40,906 nucleotides of DNA from an uncultured Lachnospiraceae bacterium (GCA_902784165.1 CACZTL010000043.1:1-40906), one strand, 5' to 3'. Shown: positions 26,228 through 34,228, counted from the stretch's first letter. The notes: generated from the letters alone by a model not told the origin. Translations and numbers: made by a program.

Positions 26228-27502
26228 ATGTTATTTACGGATATGGATAAAGATCAGCTTATGACCCTTAAGTCAGAGCTTGATGCTAAATTTGAAGAAT
26301 GTAAGAGTAAGGCTCTTAGTCTTAATATGTCGAGAGGAAAGCCGGCGCCTGACCAGGTGGCAGTATCATTTCCAGTTCTTGATGAGATAGGAGCAAAAAG
26401 TGACCTTTGCGCCGAGGACGGTACCGACTGCACTAATTACGGCGGTCTTGACGGTATCCCTGAGGCAAGAAAGCTGTTTGCGGATATATTAGACACTGAC
26501 CCGGAGCATGTGATGGTGATGGGTAATTCCAGCCTAAACATCATGTTTGATCAGGTTGCGCGCGGCTTTACCCACGGATATTTCGGTAATAAGCCATGGC
26601 ATAATTACGTAAAAGTAAAGTTCCTTTGTCCGGTTCCCGGATATGACAGGCATTTTCTCGTAACACAGCATTTCGGAATAGAGATGGTAAATATACCTAT
26701 GACATCCGACGGACCTGATATGGATATAGTTGAGCAGCTGGTCTCTTCTGATGAAACCGTAAAAGGGTTATGGTGTGTTCCTAAGTATTCAAATCCTACC
26801 GGAATAACATTTTCCGAAAATACTGTTAAGAGACTTGCCGCTTTAAAACCGGCCGCACCGGATTTCAGGATATTCTATGACAATGCATACTGTATGCATG
26901 ACCTTTATGACGATGCGCCTGTACTGCCCGACATATTAAAGCTGTGTGAAGCGGCAGGAAATCCTGATATGGTTTTTGAATTTGCTTCTACTTCAAAGAT
27001 CACCTTTCCCGGTGCGGGAATCGCTGCTATTGCCGCATCTGAAGGTAATCTTAAAGAAATAAAGAATCATCTTAAGATACAAACCATAGGTCATGATAAA
27101 TTAAATCAGCTAAGACATGCCAGATATTTTAAAAATGCCGATGGTGTGAGAGAGCACATGAAAAAGCATGCCGATTACATAAGACCGAAGTTTGAGGTGG
27201 TACTTGAAGGCCTTGAGGCAGAGCTTGCTGGCACGGGAGTCGGAAATTGGACAAGACCTCTGGGCGGATATTTTATTTCGTTTGAAACACTTCCGGGATG
27301 CGCCGGCAGGGTTTACGAAATATGTAAGGAGGCCGGAGTTGTTCTTACAGGCGCCGGCGCCACTTATCCTTACGGAAAGGATCCGCAGGATTCAAATCTT
27401 CGCATAGCTCCCACATACCCTTCGGTTGATGAGCTTAAACAGGCTACTTATGTGTTCGCGCTGGCTGTTAAGCTGGCTACTGTAGAGAAATTATTGAAAT
27501 AA
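26228..27502 (+). CDS. Class I/II pyridoxal-phosphate aminotransferase (aspartate-type, MocR-like group)
   Basis: 424-residue PLP enzyme. Motifs include 'LNMSRGKPAPDQ', 'NYGGLDGIPEARKLFA', 'CVPKYSNPTGITFSE' (the NPTG substrate loop), 'FYDNAYCMHDL' (Asp/Tyr of the PLP site), 'STSKITFPGAG' (the Schiff-base Lys) and 'NLRIAPTYPS' (Arg for the alpha-carboxylate). The pattern fits the bacterial aspartate aminotransferase subgroup (PF12897-like). The exact substrate is inferred. ATG at 26228 has GGAGG six bases before. proC follows after a short gap. Confidence 0.88.
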   Translation: MLFTDMDKDQLMTLKSELDAKFEECKSKALSLNMSRGKPAPDQVAVSFPVLDEIGAKSDLCAEDGTDCTNYGGLDGIPEARKLFADILDTDPEHVMVMGNSSLNIMFDQVARGFTHGYFGNKPWHNYVKVKFLCPVPGYDRHFLVTQHFGIEMVNIPMTSDGPDMDIVEQLVSSDETVKGLWCVPKYSNPTGITFSENTVKRLAALKPAAPDFRIFYDNAYCMHDLYDDAPVLPDILKLCEAAGNPDMVFEFASTSKITFPGAGIAAIAASEGNLKEIKNHLKIQTIGHDKLNQLRHARYFKNADGVREHMKKHADYIRPKFEVVLEGLEAELAGTGVGNWTRPLGGYFISFETLPGCAGRVYEICKEAGVVLTGAGATYPYGKDPQDSNLRIAPTYPSVDELKQATYVFALAVKLATVEKLLK

Positions 27503-27519
27503 TATCTTAAACTACTTGA

Positions 27520-27530
27520 TTAGTGTGTCA
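27520..27530 (+). repeat. Half-site of the palindromic repeat
   Basis: TTAGTGTGTCA in the gap before proC. Only one outer arm is present. Confidence 0.4.
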
Positions 27531-27555
27531 GATTATATAAATAGTGGAGGACGAT

Positions 27556-28353
27556 ATGAACAGAATCGGATTTATAGGAATGGGAAACATGGGGTCAGCT
27601 ATGTTAAAGGGTGCCCTTAAAAACTTTTCTCCTGCGGATATTACTTTTTATGATCCGGATGTAGAAAGAAGAAATGCAATCTCGTCGGAAACGCATGTGA
27701 TAGCATGTGATACGGCGGAGGACTGCGTAAAGGATGTAAAATATCTTGTGCTTGCGATAAAGCCACAGGTTTATGATGCGGTTGCCAAGGATATCTGGAA
27801 TGCAGTAACGGAGGAGCATGTTCTTATATCACTTGCGCCGACCGTCAGCATAGCACAGCTTGAGGAGCTTTACGGACTTAAAACCCGCGTGATAAGAGCT
27901 ATGCCGAACACCCCGGCTCTTATCGGAGAAGGCATGACAGGACTTGCGGCCAAGGATGATACATTTACCCAGGAAGAGCTTGGAACGGTAGTGAGCTTTT
28001 TTGAATCCTTCGGTAAATGTAAGTTCGTACCGGAATCACTTATGAGCTCTATAGTTTGCGCAAGCGGATCTTCACCTGCTTATGTATATATGTTTATTGA
28101 GGCTCTGGCTGATTCTTGTGTAAAGTACGGTCTTCCCAGGCAGGATGCATATGAGTTTGCAGCCCAGTCGGTTCTCGGATCGGCAAAGATGGTTCTTGAG
28201 ACCGGAGAGCTGCCTGCAAAGCTTAAGGATAATGTCTGCTCGCCGGGAGGCACTACGATAAGAGCAGTAGAAGCTTTGGAAGAAAACGGATTCAGAAATG
28301 CCATTTTTAAGGCAACAAAGGCTTGCTATGAGAAATGCGAAGGAATTGAATAA
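27556..28353 (+). CDS. proC: Pyrroline-5-carboxylate reductase
   Basis: 265-residue last enzyme of proline synthesis. It has an N-terminal dinucleotide-binding 'RIGFIGMGNMGSAML', 'RAMPNTPALIGEGMT' and the C-terminal signature 'CSPGGTTIRAVEALEENG'. ATG at 27556 with GGAGG five bases before is preferred over GTG at 27544. Its TAA stop leads straight into a 76-bp perfect palindrome that separates it from the convergent DAHP synthase gene. Confidence 0.96.
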   Translation: MNRIGFIGMGNMGSAMLKGALKNFSPADITFYDPDVERRNAISSETHVIACDTAEDCVKDVKYLVLAIKPQVYDAVAKDIWNAVTEEHVLISLAPTVSIAQLEELYGLKTRVIRAMPNTPALIGEGMTGLAAKDDTFTQEELGTVVSFFESFGKCKFVPESLMSSIVCASGSSPAYVYMFIEALADSCVKYGLPRQDAYEFAAQSVLGSAKMVLETGELPAKLKDNVCSPGGTTIRAVEALEENGFRNAIFKATKACYEKCEGIE

Positions 28354-28354
28354 A

Positions 28355-28430
28355 AAAATGTGTCAAAACGGGGACAGTCCCTTTGTGTCAGTACTGACAC
28401 AAAGGGACTGTCCCCGTTTTGACACATTTT
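28355..28430. repeat. Perfect 76-bp double-core palindrome filling a convergent gap
   Basis: Two 38-bp arms match as exact inverted repeats with no spacer (centre between 28392 and 28393). Each arm has AAAATGTGTCAAAACGGGG, a GGGACAGTCCC core and TTTGTGTCAGT. The gap between the stop codons of proC and the DAHP synthase gene is 75 bases. The right arm ends inside the stop codon of the DAHP synthase gene. The A and T tracts at the ends make it a bidirectional terminator on paper. Confidence 0.97.
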
Positions 28431-29457
28431 ACACTTCTTCAGCCATCTTAAGCAGCAGCTTTTCCGAATCTTCCCATCCGAGACACGGATCAGTGATAGA
28501 CTGTCCGTAAACCCCGTTTCCCACCTTCTGGCAGCCGGGTTCTATATAGCTTTCTATCATCACACCCTTAACGAGCTTATCAATGTCTTCGGAATTCTTT
28601 TTACTGTGAAGTATCTCTTTTACTATCCTTATCTGTTCTTTATACTGCTTTGCAGAGTTGCTGTGGTTTGCATCTATGATAACCGCGGGATTTGCAAGAT
28701 CTCTATCGGCATACATCTTAAATAGTCTGATTATATCTTCATAATGATAATTAGGCAGATTCTGACCGTGTTTGTTAACAGCACCTCTGAGGATAGTGTG
28801 GGTAAGAGGGTTGCCCGGTGTCTCTACCTCAAAATTTCTGTACATGAAGGACTGTTCGGACTGTGCCGCAACGACGGAATTAAGCATAACGCTGAAATCG
28901 CCTGATGTGGGATTTTTCATTCCTACAGGCACGTCAAATCCGCTTGCAACAAGTCTGTGCTGCTGATTTTCTACAGAACGCGCACCAACAGCAACATAAC
29001 TTAAGATGTCATCAAGATACCATGCATTTTCAGGATAAAGCATCTCGTCAGCTGTACAAAAGCCTGTGTTTTCCATAACATGAAGATGCATATTTCTGAT
29101 AGCGATAAGTCCCGAGAGAAGATCGCTTTCTTTTTCCGGATCGGGCTGGTGCAGCATTCCCTTATAACCTGTACCGGTTGTGCGAGGCTTGTTGGTATAT
29201 ACCCGGGGGATAATAAGAAGCTTATCCTTTACCTTTTCATTAACCTTTGCAAGTCTTTCGGTATAATCAAGAACAGCGTCTTCGTTATCTGCCGAGCACG
29301 GACCTATTATAACAAGAAACTTGTCCGAATTACCGCTTATGACGTCGGCAACCTCTTTGTCGATTTCTTTCTTTTTTTGTGTAAGACTTTCCGGAACAGG
29401 GTATTCCTGTTTTATCTCATCAGGCTCCGGGATCTTTTTGATAATCTTGAAACTCAT
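28429..29457 (-). CDS. aroF: 3-deoxy-7-phosphoheptulonate (DAHP) synthase, type I
   Basis: 342-residue first enzyme of the shikimate pathway, of the AroFGH type: 'LVIIGPCSADNEDAVLDY', 'IPRVYTNKPRTTGTGYKGM', 'ARSVENQQHRLVASG', 'GDFSVMLNSVVAAQ' and 'VIIDANHSNSAKQYK' (metal and phosphate sites). The N-terminal extension (about 45 residues) is the usual regulatory segment of this class. ATG at 29457 is chosen because AAAGGATGG lies about ten bases upstream. The ATG at 29469 is too close. It is encoded away from aroE-aroQ. Confidence 0.93.
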   Translation of the reverse strand: MSFKIIKKIPEPDEIKQEYPVPESLTQKKKEIDKEVADVISGNSDKFLVIIGPCSADNEDAVLDYTERLAKVNEKVKDKLLIIPRVYTNKPRTTGTGYKGMLHQPDPEKESDLLSGLIAIRNMHLHVMENTGFCTADEMLYPENAWYLDDILSYVAVGARSVENQQHRLVASGFDVPVGMKNPTSGDFSVMLNSVVAAQSEQSFMYRNFEVETPGNPLTHTILRGAVNKHGQNLPNYHYEDIIRLFKMYADRDLANPAVIIDANHSNSAKQYKEQIRIVKEILHSKKNSEDIDKLVKGVMIESYIEPGCQKVGNGVYGQSITDPCLGWEDSEKLLLKMAEEV

Positions 29458-29550
29458 AATAAATACCATCCTTTCATCTCCATAATTTTATCAGGAGATT
29501 CTTGTATTTTATACCATATTTTCTATTTATACAATAAAATTTTAATAATT

Positions 29551-29586
29551 AATGTCATTAAACCGTCCCCATTGACACGCTTTTTT
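29551..29586. repeat. Decayed palindromic repeat, AACCGTCCCC variant
   Basis: AATGTCATTAAACCGTCCCCATTGACACGC then a T-run. TGTCA/TGACA arms remain. It lies between the divergent DAHP synthase gene and the prp promoter. Confidence 0.7.
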
Positions 29587-29597
29587 ATATTAATATA

Positions 29598-29626
29598 GTG
29601 ACAAAATTAATTTTAAAATGTATAAT
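29598..29626 (+). promoter_or_regulatory. Promoter of the prp-obgE-yhbY-nadD-yqeK-rsfS run
   Basis: GTGACA (29598-29603), 17-base spacer, TATAAT (29621-29626). Position is 31 bases ahead of the prp ATG. Confidence 0.7.
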
Positions 29627-29656
29627 ATCTGTTTAGTCAGAAAGGAACTTTATGAT

Positions 29657-29986
29657 ATGACAGAGTGTGTATTTACCGAAAATAATAAAAAAGACATAAA
29701 AAGCTTTGAGATAAAAGGGCATACAGGTTTTGACATTGAAGGTCAAGACGTGCTTTGTGCTGCTGTCTCTGCGCTCGTGTCGCATACTATAGGCGCTATC
29801 CATGAGTTTAGTGGGGTCGCTTGCGCTAATCTTGTAGACGAGGATAAGCCCTCTGTTACATTTACACTCACTGATGATACGGGAGAGGCTCATGCACAAT
29901 TATTTTTGAAAGCGCTTGCGTCAAGCCTTGAAGATCTTGAGTTTAAATATCCGGAAAAAATAAAAGTAGAATATAAGGAAATTTGA
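29657..29986 (+). CDS. prp: Ribosomal-processing cysteine protease Prp
   Basis: 109-residue Prp/YsxB family protease, which trims the N-terminal extension from ribosomal protein L27 in Firmicutes. 'KGHTGFDIEGQDVLCAAVSA' holds the catalytic His and Cys. ATG at 29657 follows AAAGGA; longer starts have no homology. In most Firmicutes it lies between rplU and rpmA. Here neither ribosomal gene is present: its own promoter precedes it, and obgE follows five bases after its stop. Its target should therefore be encoded elsewhere in the genome. Confidence 0.92.
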   Translation: MTECVFTENNKKDIKSFEIKGHTGFDIEGQDVLCAAVSALVSHTIGAIHEFSGVACANLVDEDKPSVTFTLTDDTGEAHAQLFLKALASSLEDLEFKYPEKIKVEYKEI

Positions 29987-29991
29987 AAGCT

Positions 29992-31332
29992 ATGTTTACA
30001 GACAGAACGAAAATATATATACAATCCGGCAAAGGCGGAGACGGGCATGTCTCTTTCAGACGCGAGCTCTATGTGCCAAACGGCGGTCCGGACGGAGGTA
30101 ACGGAGGAAAGGGCGGTGACGTTATTTTTGTTATTGATGAAGGTCTCAACACCCTTTCAGATTTCAGATATAATAAAAAATACTCTGCCGAAAACGGTTC
30201 GGAGGGAGGAAAGCGGAGAAGTACAGGTAAGGATGGCAAGGATCTTATCTTAAAGGTTCCTGAAGGGACTGTTGTTTATGACGATGAGACCGGCAAGCTG
30301 ATCGCCGATATGTCCGGTGATAATAAGGGGTGCGTTATCCTTAAGGGCGGAAGAGGCGGAAGGGGAAATATGAATTTCGCAACCTCGGTTATGCAGGCGC
30401 CCCAGTATGCTCAGCCGGGTCAGGAGGCTCAGAAGCTTTACATAAGACTTGAGCTTAAATGTATAGCTGACGTTGGTCTTGTCGGCTTTCCGAATGCAGG
30501 CAAGTCTTCGTTTCTTGCAGCTTGCACAAGGGCGCGTCCCAAGATTGCAAATTATCCGTTTACAACTATCAATCCTAATCTCGGAGTCGCTTATCCGAGC
30601 GATGGTGAAAGCTTTGTAATAGCCGATATTCCCGGACTGATAGAAGGCGCCTCACAAGGTGTCGGACTTGGATTTGATTTTTTGCGTCATATAGAAAGAA
30701 CCCGTGTGCTTATTCATATGGTCGATATATCGGGTATAGATGAACGAGATCCGGTTGAGTCTATAATACAGATAAATGAAGAGCTTAAAAATTATGATGA
30801 GTCTCTTTTAAGCAGACCGCAGGTAATAGCGTGTAACAAAACCGATCTGTTGCCTCAAGATGAGCGTGACAGTTGCCTTGCCAATATAACAAAAAATTTT
30901 CCTGAGTATAAAGTTTTCGGGATTTCAGCAGCTACCGGTGAAGGATTGGTACAGCTCATTGATCATATTAAGAATGAGCTTGACAAGCTTCCTAAAGGAA
31001 AGGTTACATTTGAACCCGAAATAGATATTAACTCATTATTTGATAAGCCGGATGAACCGATTTTCACACGGCAGGATACGAAGGATCCCCACACATTTTA
31101 CGTGGAGGGATCCGGAGTTGATAAAATGCTTGGTTATACGAATCTCGAGTCGGAAAAGGGATTTCTGTTTTTTCAGGAATTTATGGAGAAAAACGGCATA
31201 ATTAAAAAGCTTAAGGCGATGGGTATGACAGAAGGAGATACGGTAAAAGTAGGGGAGTACCTTGATTTTGAGTATTTTGACGGTCAGGATGAATTAGTAA
31301 CGGAGGAACAAATACAAGAAGATGACGAGTAA
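29992..31332 (+). CDS. obgE: Obg GTPase (CgtA)
   Basis: 446-residue large-subunit assembly GTPase. The N-terminal Obg domain is glycine-rich ('SGKGGDGHVSFRRELYVPNG' and 'GGRGGRGNMNFATS'). The G domain shows 'GFPNAGKSSFLAA', 'PFTTINPNLG', 'DIPGLIEGA' and 'NKTD'. The OCT domain ends the protein ('PHTFYVEGSGVDKMLGYTN'), followed by an acidic tail. ATG at 29992 gives the usual 'MFTDRTKIYI' start. Confidence 0.97.
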   Translation: MFTDRTKIYIQSGKGGDGHVSFRRELYVPNGGPDGGNGGKGGDVIFVIDEGLNTLSDFRYNKKYSAENGSEGGKRRSTGKDGKDLILKVPEGTVVYDDETGKLIADMSGDNKGCVILKGGRGGRGNMNFATSVMQAPQYAQPGQEAQKLYIRLELKCIADVGLVGFPNAGKSSFLAACTRARPKIANYPFTTINPNLGVAYPSDGESFVIADIPGLIEGASQGVGLGFDFLRHIERTRVLIHMVDISGIDERDPVESIIQINEELKNYDESLLSRPQVIACNKTDLLPQDERDSCLANITKNFPEYKVFGISAATGEGLVQLIDHIKNELDKLPKGKVTFEPEIDINSLFDKPDEPIFTRQDTKDPHTFYVEGSGVDKMLGYTNLESEKGFLFFQEFMEKNGIIKKLKAMGMTEGDTVKVGEYLDFEYFDGQDELVTEEQIQEDDE

Positions 31333-31612
31333 GGAAAGAGCGCAGCTGATCAAAGAAGCTGCAAAGATGACACCGATATTCAGATTTGGCAAGTCAGGTA
31401 TAAGTCCTGAATTTACAAAGGCTGTTTCAGAGGCTTTGGAGGCAAGAGAGCTTATTAAGCTTGATGTTTTGAAAAACTGTGATGATGATCCTAAAGAGCT
31501 TGCGGGAATAGTTTCTGAAAGAACAGGATCTCATATAGTACAGATAATCGGAAGAAAGATAGTTCTGTACAAAGCAAACAAAGACATGAAAAAAAGGAAA
31601 TATCTTGTATAA
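31322..31612 (+). CDS. yhbY: YhbY family RNA-binding protein (CRM domain)
   Basis: 96-residue ribosome-assembly factor with a single CRM domain: 'FRFGKSGISPEFTKAVSEAL', 'RELIKLDVLKNC' and 'GSHIVQIIGRKIVLYK' include the GxxG-type loop. Its ATG overlaps the last 11 bases of obgE in another frame. GGAGG is about 14 bases upstream. Confidence 0.93.
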   Translation: MTSKERAQLIKEAAKMTPIFRFGKSGISPEFTKAVSEALEARELIKLDVLKNCDDDPKELAGIVSERTGSHIVQIIGRKIVLYKANKDMKKRKYLV

Positions 31613-31629
31613 ACGTTGCGGAGGTGCAT

Positions 31630-32238
31630 ATGAAGATTACCGGAGTGTTAGGCGGGTCGTTTAATCCTATACATAATGCACATTTGGACATGGCAGAATG
31701 CGCCCATAATCAGTTTGACATTCCAGAGATACTCATTATGCCTACGGCTGCCACTTACTATAAAGACGGAAGTGCCCTGGCATCTCCGGACAAACGTATG
31801 GAGATGATCAGACTTGCGATAAAGGAGAGAAATGCCGAAAGCTTTATGAAACCGTCAACGCTTGATCTGGACAGGGGAGGACTCACTTATACTTATGATA
31901 CGATAAATGAGTTAAGGGGGCTTTATGATAAAATATATTTTATAATCGGCACTGATTCTCTTATGTATATAGATAAATGGGTAAAAGCAGAAAGCTTTTT
32001 GCCGCAATGTACTCTGCTGATCAGTTTAAGACCCGGTGATATGCCTGATGATATTCAAAAACAGACTTGTTTTCTTGAAAATGATTTGGGCGCCCATATA
32101 GAATTTATGAACACAAAAGTAAGCCCCGTCAGTTCAAGTGAAATCAGAAGACGTATAAAAGCTAAAAAGGATGTTGCGGGTATGTTGCCCGATAGCGTTA
32201 TCCGCTATATAATTAAAAATGAACTATATATAGAATAA
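31630..32238 (+). CDS. nadD: Nicotinate-nucleotide adenylyltransferase
   Basis: 202-residue NAD-synthesis enzyme adenylating nicotinate mononucleotide. It has the nucleotidyltransferase signature 'GGSFNPIHNAHLDMAE' and 'SSSEIRRRIKAKKDV' (ISSTxIR-type motif). ATG at 31630 has GGAGGTG four to five bases upstream, better than GTG at 31624. It is followed by yqeK, as in Bacillus. Confidence 0.96.
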   Translation: MKITGVLGGSFNPIHNAHLDMAECAHNQFDIPEILIMPTAATYYKDGSALASPDKRMEMIRLAIKERNAESFMKPSTLDLDRGGLTYTYDTINELRGLYDKIYFIIGTDSLMYIDKWVKAESFLPQCTLLISLRPGDMPDDIQKQTCFLENDLGAHIEFMNTKVSPVSSSEIRRRIKAKKDVAGMLPDSVIRYIIKNELYIE

Positions 32239-32262
32239 AAGGAGGATTAAAAGAGCGCGTAT

Positions 32263-32859
32263 ATGAATCATGAAAAAATACTGAGCTTAACTGCAAAGCT
32301 ACAGTCTGTACTCAAAGGCGAAAATAAAAGATATGTACACTCGGTTGCCGTAGCAAACACCGCTATGTGTCTGGCAGCCAGACATGGCGTAGATCTTGAA
32401 AAGGCATATATAGCCGGTCTTCTTCATGACAATGCAAAATGCATTGACTATGATCTTCAGATAAAGATGTGCCGCAATATGTTTGTTGAACTGACAGACT
32501 TTGAGCTTGAAAACCCTTATCTGATACACGGTAAGCTGGGCGCGTATCTGCTTAAAACAGATTTCGGCATTGACGACCGTTCGATGTCAGAAGCTGTTAA
32601 ATGGCATACTACAGGAAAGCCAGCCATGAATAAGCTTGAATCTATAGTGTTTATCGCAGATTATATAGAGCCTATGCGTCATAGGGCGGTAAATATCGAT
32701 GATATACGCGTTCTTGCGTTTGATGATCTGACAGCAGCCGTTAAACAGATACTGTCGGATACTATAAGGGTTCTAAAGGAAAACAACAGACCGGTTGATC
32801 CTGTGGCTTTCAAGGCGTATGAATACTATAACGGAATAAATGACACAAATATCAATTAG
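32263..32859 (+). CDS. yqeK: YqeK family HD-domain hydrolase (Ap4A-cleaving type)
   Basis: 198-residue HD-domain protein. 'RYVHSVAVANTAMCLA', 'AYIAGLLHDNAKCID', 'LIHGKLGAYLL' and 'VFIADYIEP' supply the metal-binding His/Asp set. Family members hydrolyse diadenosine tetraphosphate symmetrically. GGAGG is 17 bases ahead of the ATG, a little far; AAGAG at 32251 may serve. It lies between nadD and rsfS as in other Firmicutes. Confidence 0.92.
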   Translation: MNHEKILSLTAKLQSVLKGENKRYVHSVAVANTAMCLAARHGVDLEKAYIAGLLHDNAKCIDYDLQIKMCRNMFVELTDFELENPYLIHGKLGAYLLKTDFGIDDRSMSEAVKWHTTGKPAMNKLESIVFIADYIEPMRHRAVNIDDIRVLAFDDLTAAVKQILSDTIRVLKENNRPVDPVAFKAYEYYNGINDTNIN

Positions 32860-32887
32860 TTTAAGTAAGTATAAAAAGGATAATATA

Positions 32888-33250
32888 ATGACAAATGATA
32901 AAAACCAAAAAGAAAAAATATATAAACTTGTAAAGGTTGCGGTAGATGCCATCAGCGAAAAAAAAGGCAATGAGATACGTGTACTCGATATAAGTGAAAT
33001 ATCTTCATTTGCGGATTATTTTATAATAGCCTCCGGAACAAACAAGAAACAGGTGCAGACTATATCTGATTTTGTTGAGGAAAAGCTTGAAGAACAAGGA
33101 AAAATGCCTGCCGGAAAAGAAGGGTATCCGACCGCAAGCTGGGTATTATTAGACTATACTGAATTTGTTGTACATATCTTTTCATCGGAAGAACGCATAT
33201 TTTATGACCTTGAAAGAATATGGAAGGACGGAAAGGAAATAGAAATATAA
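32888..33250 (+). CDS. rsfS: Ribosomal silencing factor RsfS
   Basis: 120-residue factor that binds ribosomal protein L14 and blocks subunit joining: 'VLDISEISSFADYFIIASGT', 'KKQVQTISDFVEEKLEEQG' and 'WVLLDYTEFVVHIFSSEERI'. ATG at 32888 with AAGGAT upstream is used; the longer frame would run back into yqeK. Its stop codon overlaps the left end of an 82-bp palindrome shared with the convergent lexA. Confidence 0.94.
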   Translation: MTNDKNQKEKIYKLVKVAVDAISEKKGNEIRVLDISEISSFADYFIIASGTNKKQVQTISDFVEEKLEEQGKMPAGKEGYPTASWVLLDYTEFVVHIFSSEERIFYDLERIWKDGKEIEI

Positions 33251-33330
33251 AAAAGTGTGTCAAGATGGGGACAGTCCCTTTGTGTCAGAGCTGACACAAA
33301 GGGACTGTCCCTACCTTGACACACTTTTTT
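33249..33330. repeat. 82-bp double-core palindrome filling the rsfS-lexA convergent gap
   Basis: Two 40-bp arms around a 2-base AG centre (33289-33290), with two mismatched positions. Arms are AAAAAAGTGTGTCAAG, GGGACAGTCCC, TTTGTGTCAG. The stop codons are at 33248-33250 (rsfS) and 33329-33331 (lexA), so both overlap the palindrome ends. It probably ends transcription from both sides. Confidence 0.96.
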
Positions 33331-33949
33331 ATTTTATATCAAAACGGAAAAGCCCTATAACCTTCCCTAAAATAGTACAATCATCAACAATAATCGGATC
33401 CATAAACATATTCTCGGGCTGCAGACGTATGTGACCGTCTTCTTTGAAAAATCTCTTTACCGTAGCTGAATCATCTACAAGAGCAACGATTATCTCTCCG
33501 TTTGCAGCAGTATTAGTCTGTTCCACAATAACTCGATCGCCGTCGAATATACCTATATCAACCATGCTGTCGCCTTTAACCTTTAATATAAAAGTTTTTT
33601 CGTTTGGCAGATACTCAAGCGGGATAGGGAAGTAGGCAGTTGTGTTTTCTACCGCAAATATAGGAGAGCCTGCAGCCACATCGCCTATCTCCGGTATGTA
33701 TGAAAGTTCACGTCTGAACTGGTTAAAATCTTCATCTATTATTTCGATGGTTCTTGATTTTGCAGGATCTCTTTTTATATATCCGTTCTTTTCAAGCTTT
33801 TCAAGATGTGAAAAAACTGATGACGTAGATTTAAGACCGACCGCCTCACATATATCCCTTACTGATGGCGGATAACCCTTATTTAAAATGGTTTTTTTGC
33901 AGTATTCAAGAATTTGCTGCTGTTTATCACTGATTTTTCCGTAAGCCAT
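33329..33949 (-). CDS. lexA: SOS repressor LexA
   Basis: 206-residue SOS repressor. Residues 1-70 are the winged helix ('SDKQQQILEYCKK', 'PSVRDICEAVGLKSTSSVFS'). The self-cleavage site is Ala93-Gly94 ('DVAAGSPIF'). The Ser/Lys dyad is Ser128 in 'GDSMVDIGIFDGDRV' and Lys165 in 'SATVKRFF'. AGGAGGTG precedes the ATG at 33949; the upstream in-frame Met would add residues encoded by a tandem repeat. A LexA-like box lies over its promoter start point. It is divergent from the LysM gene, as lexA-yneA in Bacillus. Confidence 0.97.
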   Translation of the reverse strand: MAYGKISDKQQQILEYCKKTILNKGYPPSVRDICEAVGLKSTSSVFSHLEKLEKNGYIKRDPAKSRTIEIIDEDFNQFRRELSYIPEIGDVAAGSPIFAVENTTAYFPIPLEYLPNEKTFILKVKGDSMVDIGIFDGDRVIVEQTNTAANGEIIVALVDDSATVKRFFKEDGHIRLQPENMFMDPIIVDDCTILGKVIGLFRFDIK

Positions 33950-33964
33950 AACAAGACACCTCCT

Positions 33965-33990
33965 GCATAAATATGCATAAATATGCATAA
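33965..33990. repeat. Tandem repeat of GCATAAATAT in the lexA leader
   Basis: The 10-base unit GCATAAATAT occurs 2.6 times between the lexA ribosome binding site and the LexA-like box. Confidence 0.85.
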
Positions 33991-33992
33991 TC

Positions 33993-34041
33993 CGAACTTT
34001 AGTTATGTCCCGATTATATCACATAAAGAACAAACAAACAA
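33993..34041 (-). promoter_or_regulatory. lexA promoter and LexA-like operator
   Basis: On the minus strand, TTGTTT (plus 34036-34041), a 17-base spacer and TATAAT (34013-34018). Just downstream, near the predicted start point, lies AACTAAAGTTCG (33993-34004). This resembles the Gram-positive LexA box CGAAC-N4-GTTCG with one half-site complete and the other imperfect. That fits autoregulation. Confidence 0.65.
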
Positions 34042-34096
34042 TAGTATTAAGAAAAATTGTTCCGAAAATATTTTCCGAAAATTTTATCGATTACCA

Positions 34097-34125
34097 TTGA
34101 CAAACACGCGTTCATGCGATAATAT
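34097..34125 (+). promoter_or_regulatory. SOS-type promoter of the YneA-like gene with LexA box in the spacer
   Basis: TTGACA (34097-34102), 17-base spacer, TAATAT (34120-34125). The minus strand of the spacer (34101-34114) reads TGAACGCGTGTTTG, matching the LexA consensus GAAC-N4-GTTY. LexA bound here would cover the -35 and spacer. The -10 lies in the left arm of a 13-bp inverted repeat (34117-34160). Confidence 0.75.
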
Positions 34126-34160
34126 GTTTTCAAGAACAGTTTTTCGCAAACATATTATCG
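34117..34160. repeat. Inverted repeat over the -10 and start region
   Basis: Exact 13-bp arms CGATAATATGTTT (34117-34129) and AAACATATTATCG (34148-34160) with an 18-base spacer. The left arm contains the -10 of the YneA-like promoter. It could be a second operator, a divergent -10, or an RNA stem at the 5' end of the transcript. Confidence 0.85.
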
Positions 34161-34164
34161 TTCA

Positions 34165-34228
34165 CCGACGCAGTGTTTAAAAGCTGCTTGTCGGATGTCA
34201 AAGTATTTGTAAAAAGCGTACTTTTTTT
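34165..34228 (+). promoter_or_regulatory. Leader hairpins ahead of the YneA-like gene
   Basis: First stem: CCGAC and GCAG (34165-34173) pair with CTGC and GTCGG (34184-34194), with a 2-base bulge. A second weak stem AAAGTA/TACTTT (34200-34224) ends in a T-tract (to 34228), like a weak terminator. Together they look like a possible attenuator in a leader of about 190 bases. This is by eye only. Confidence 0.45.
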
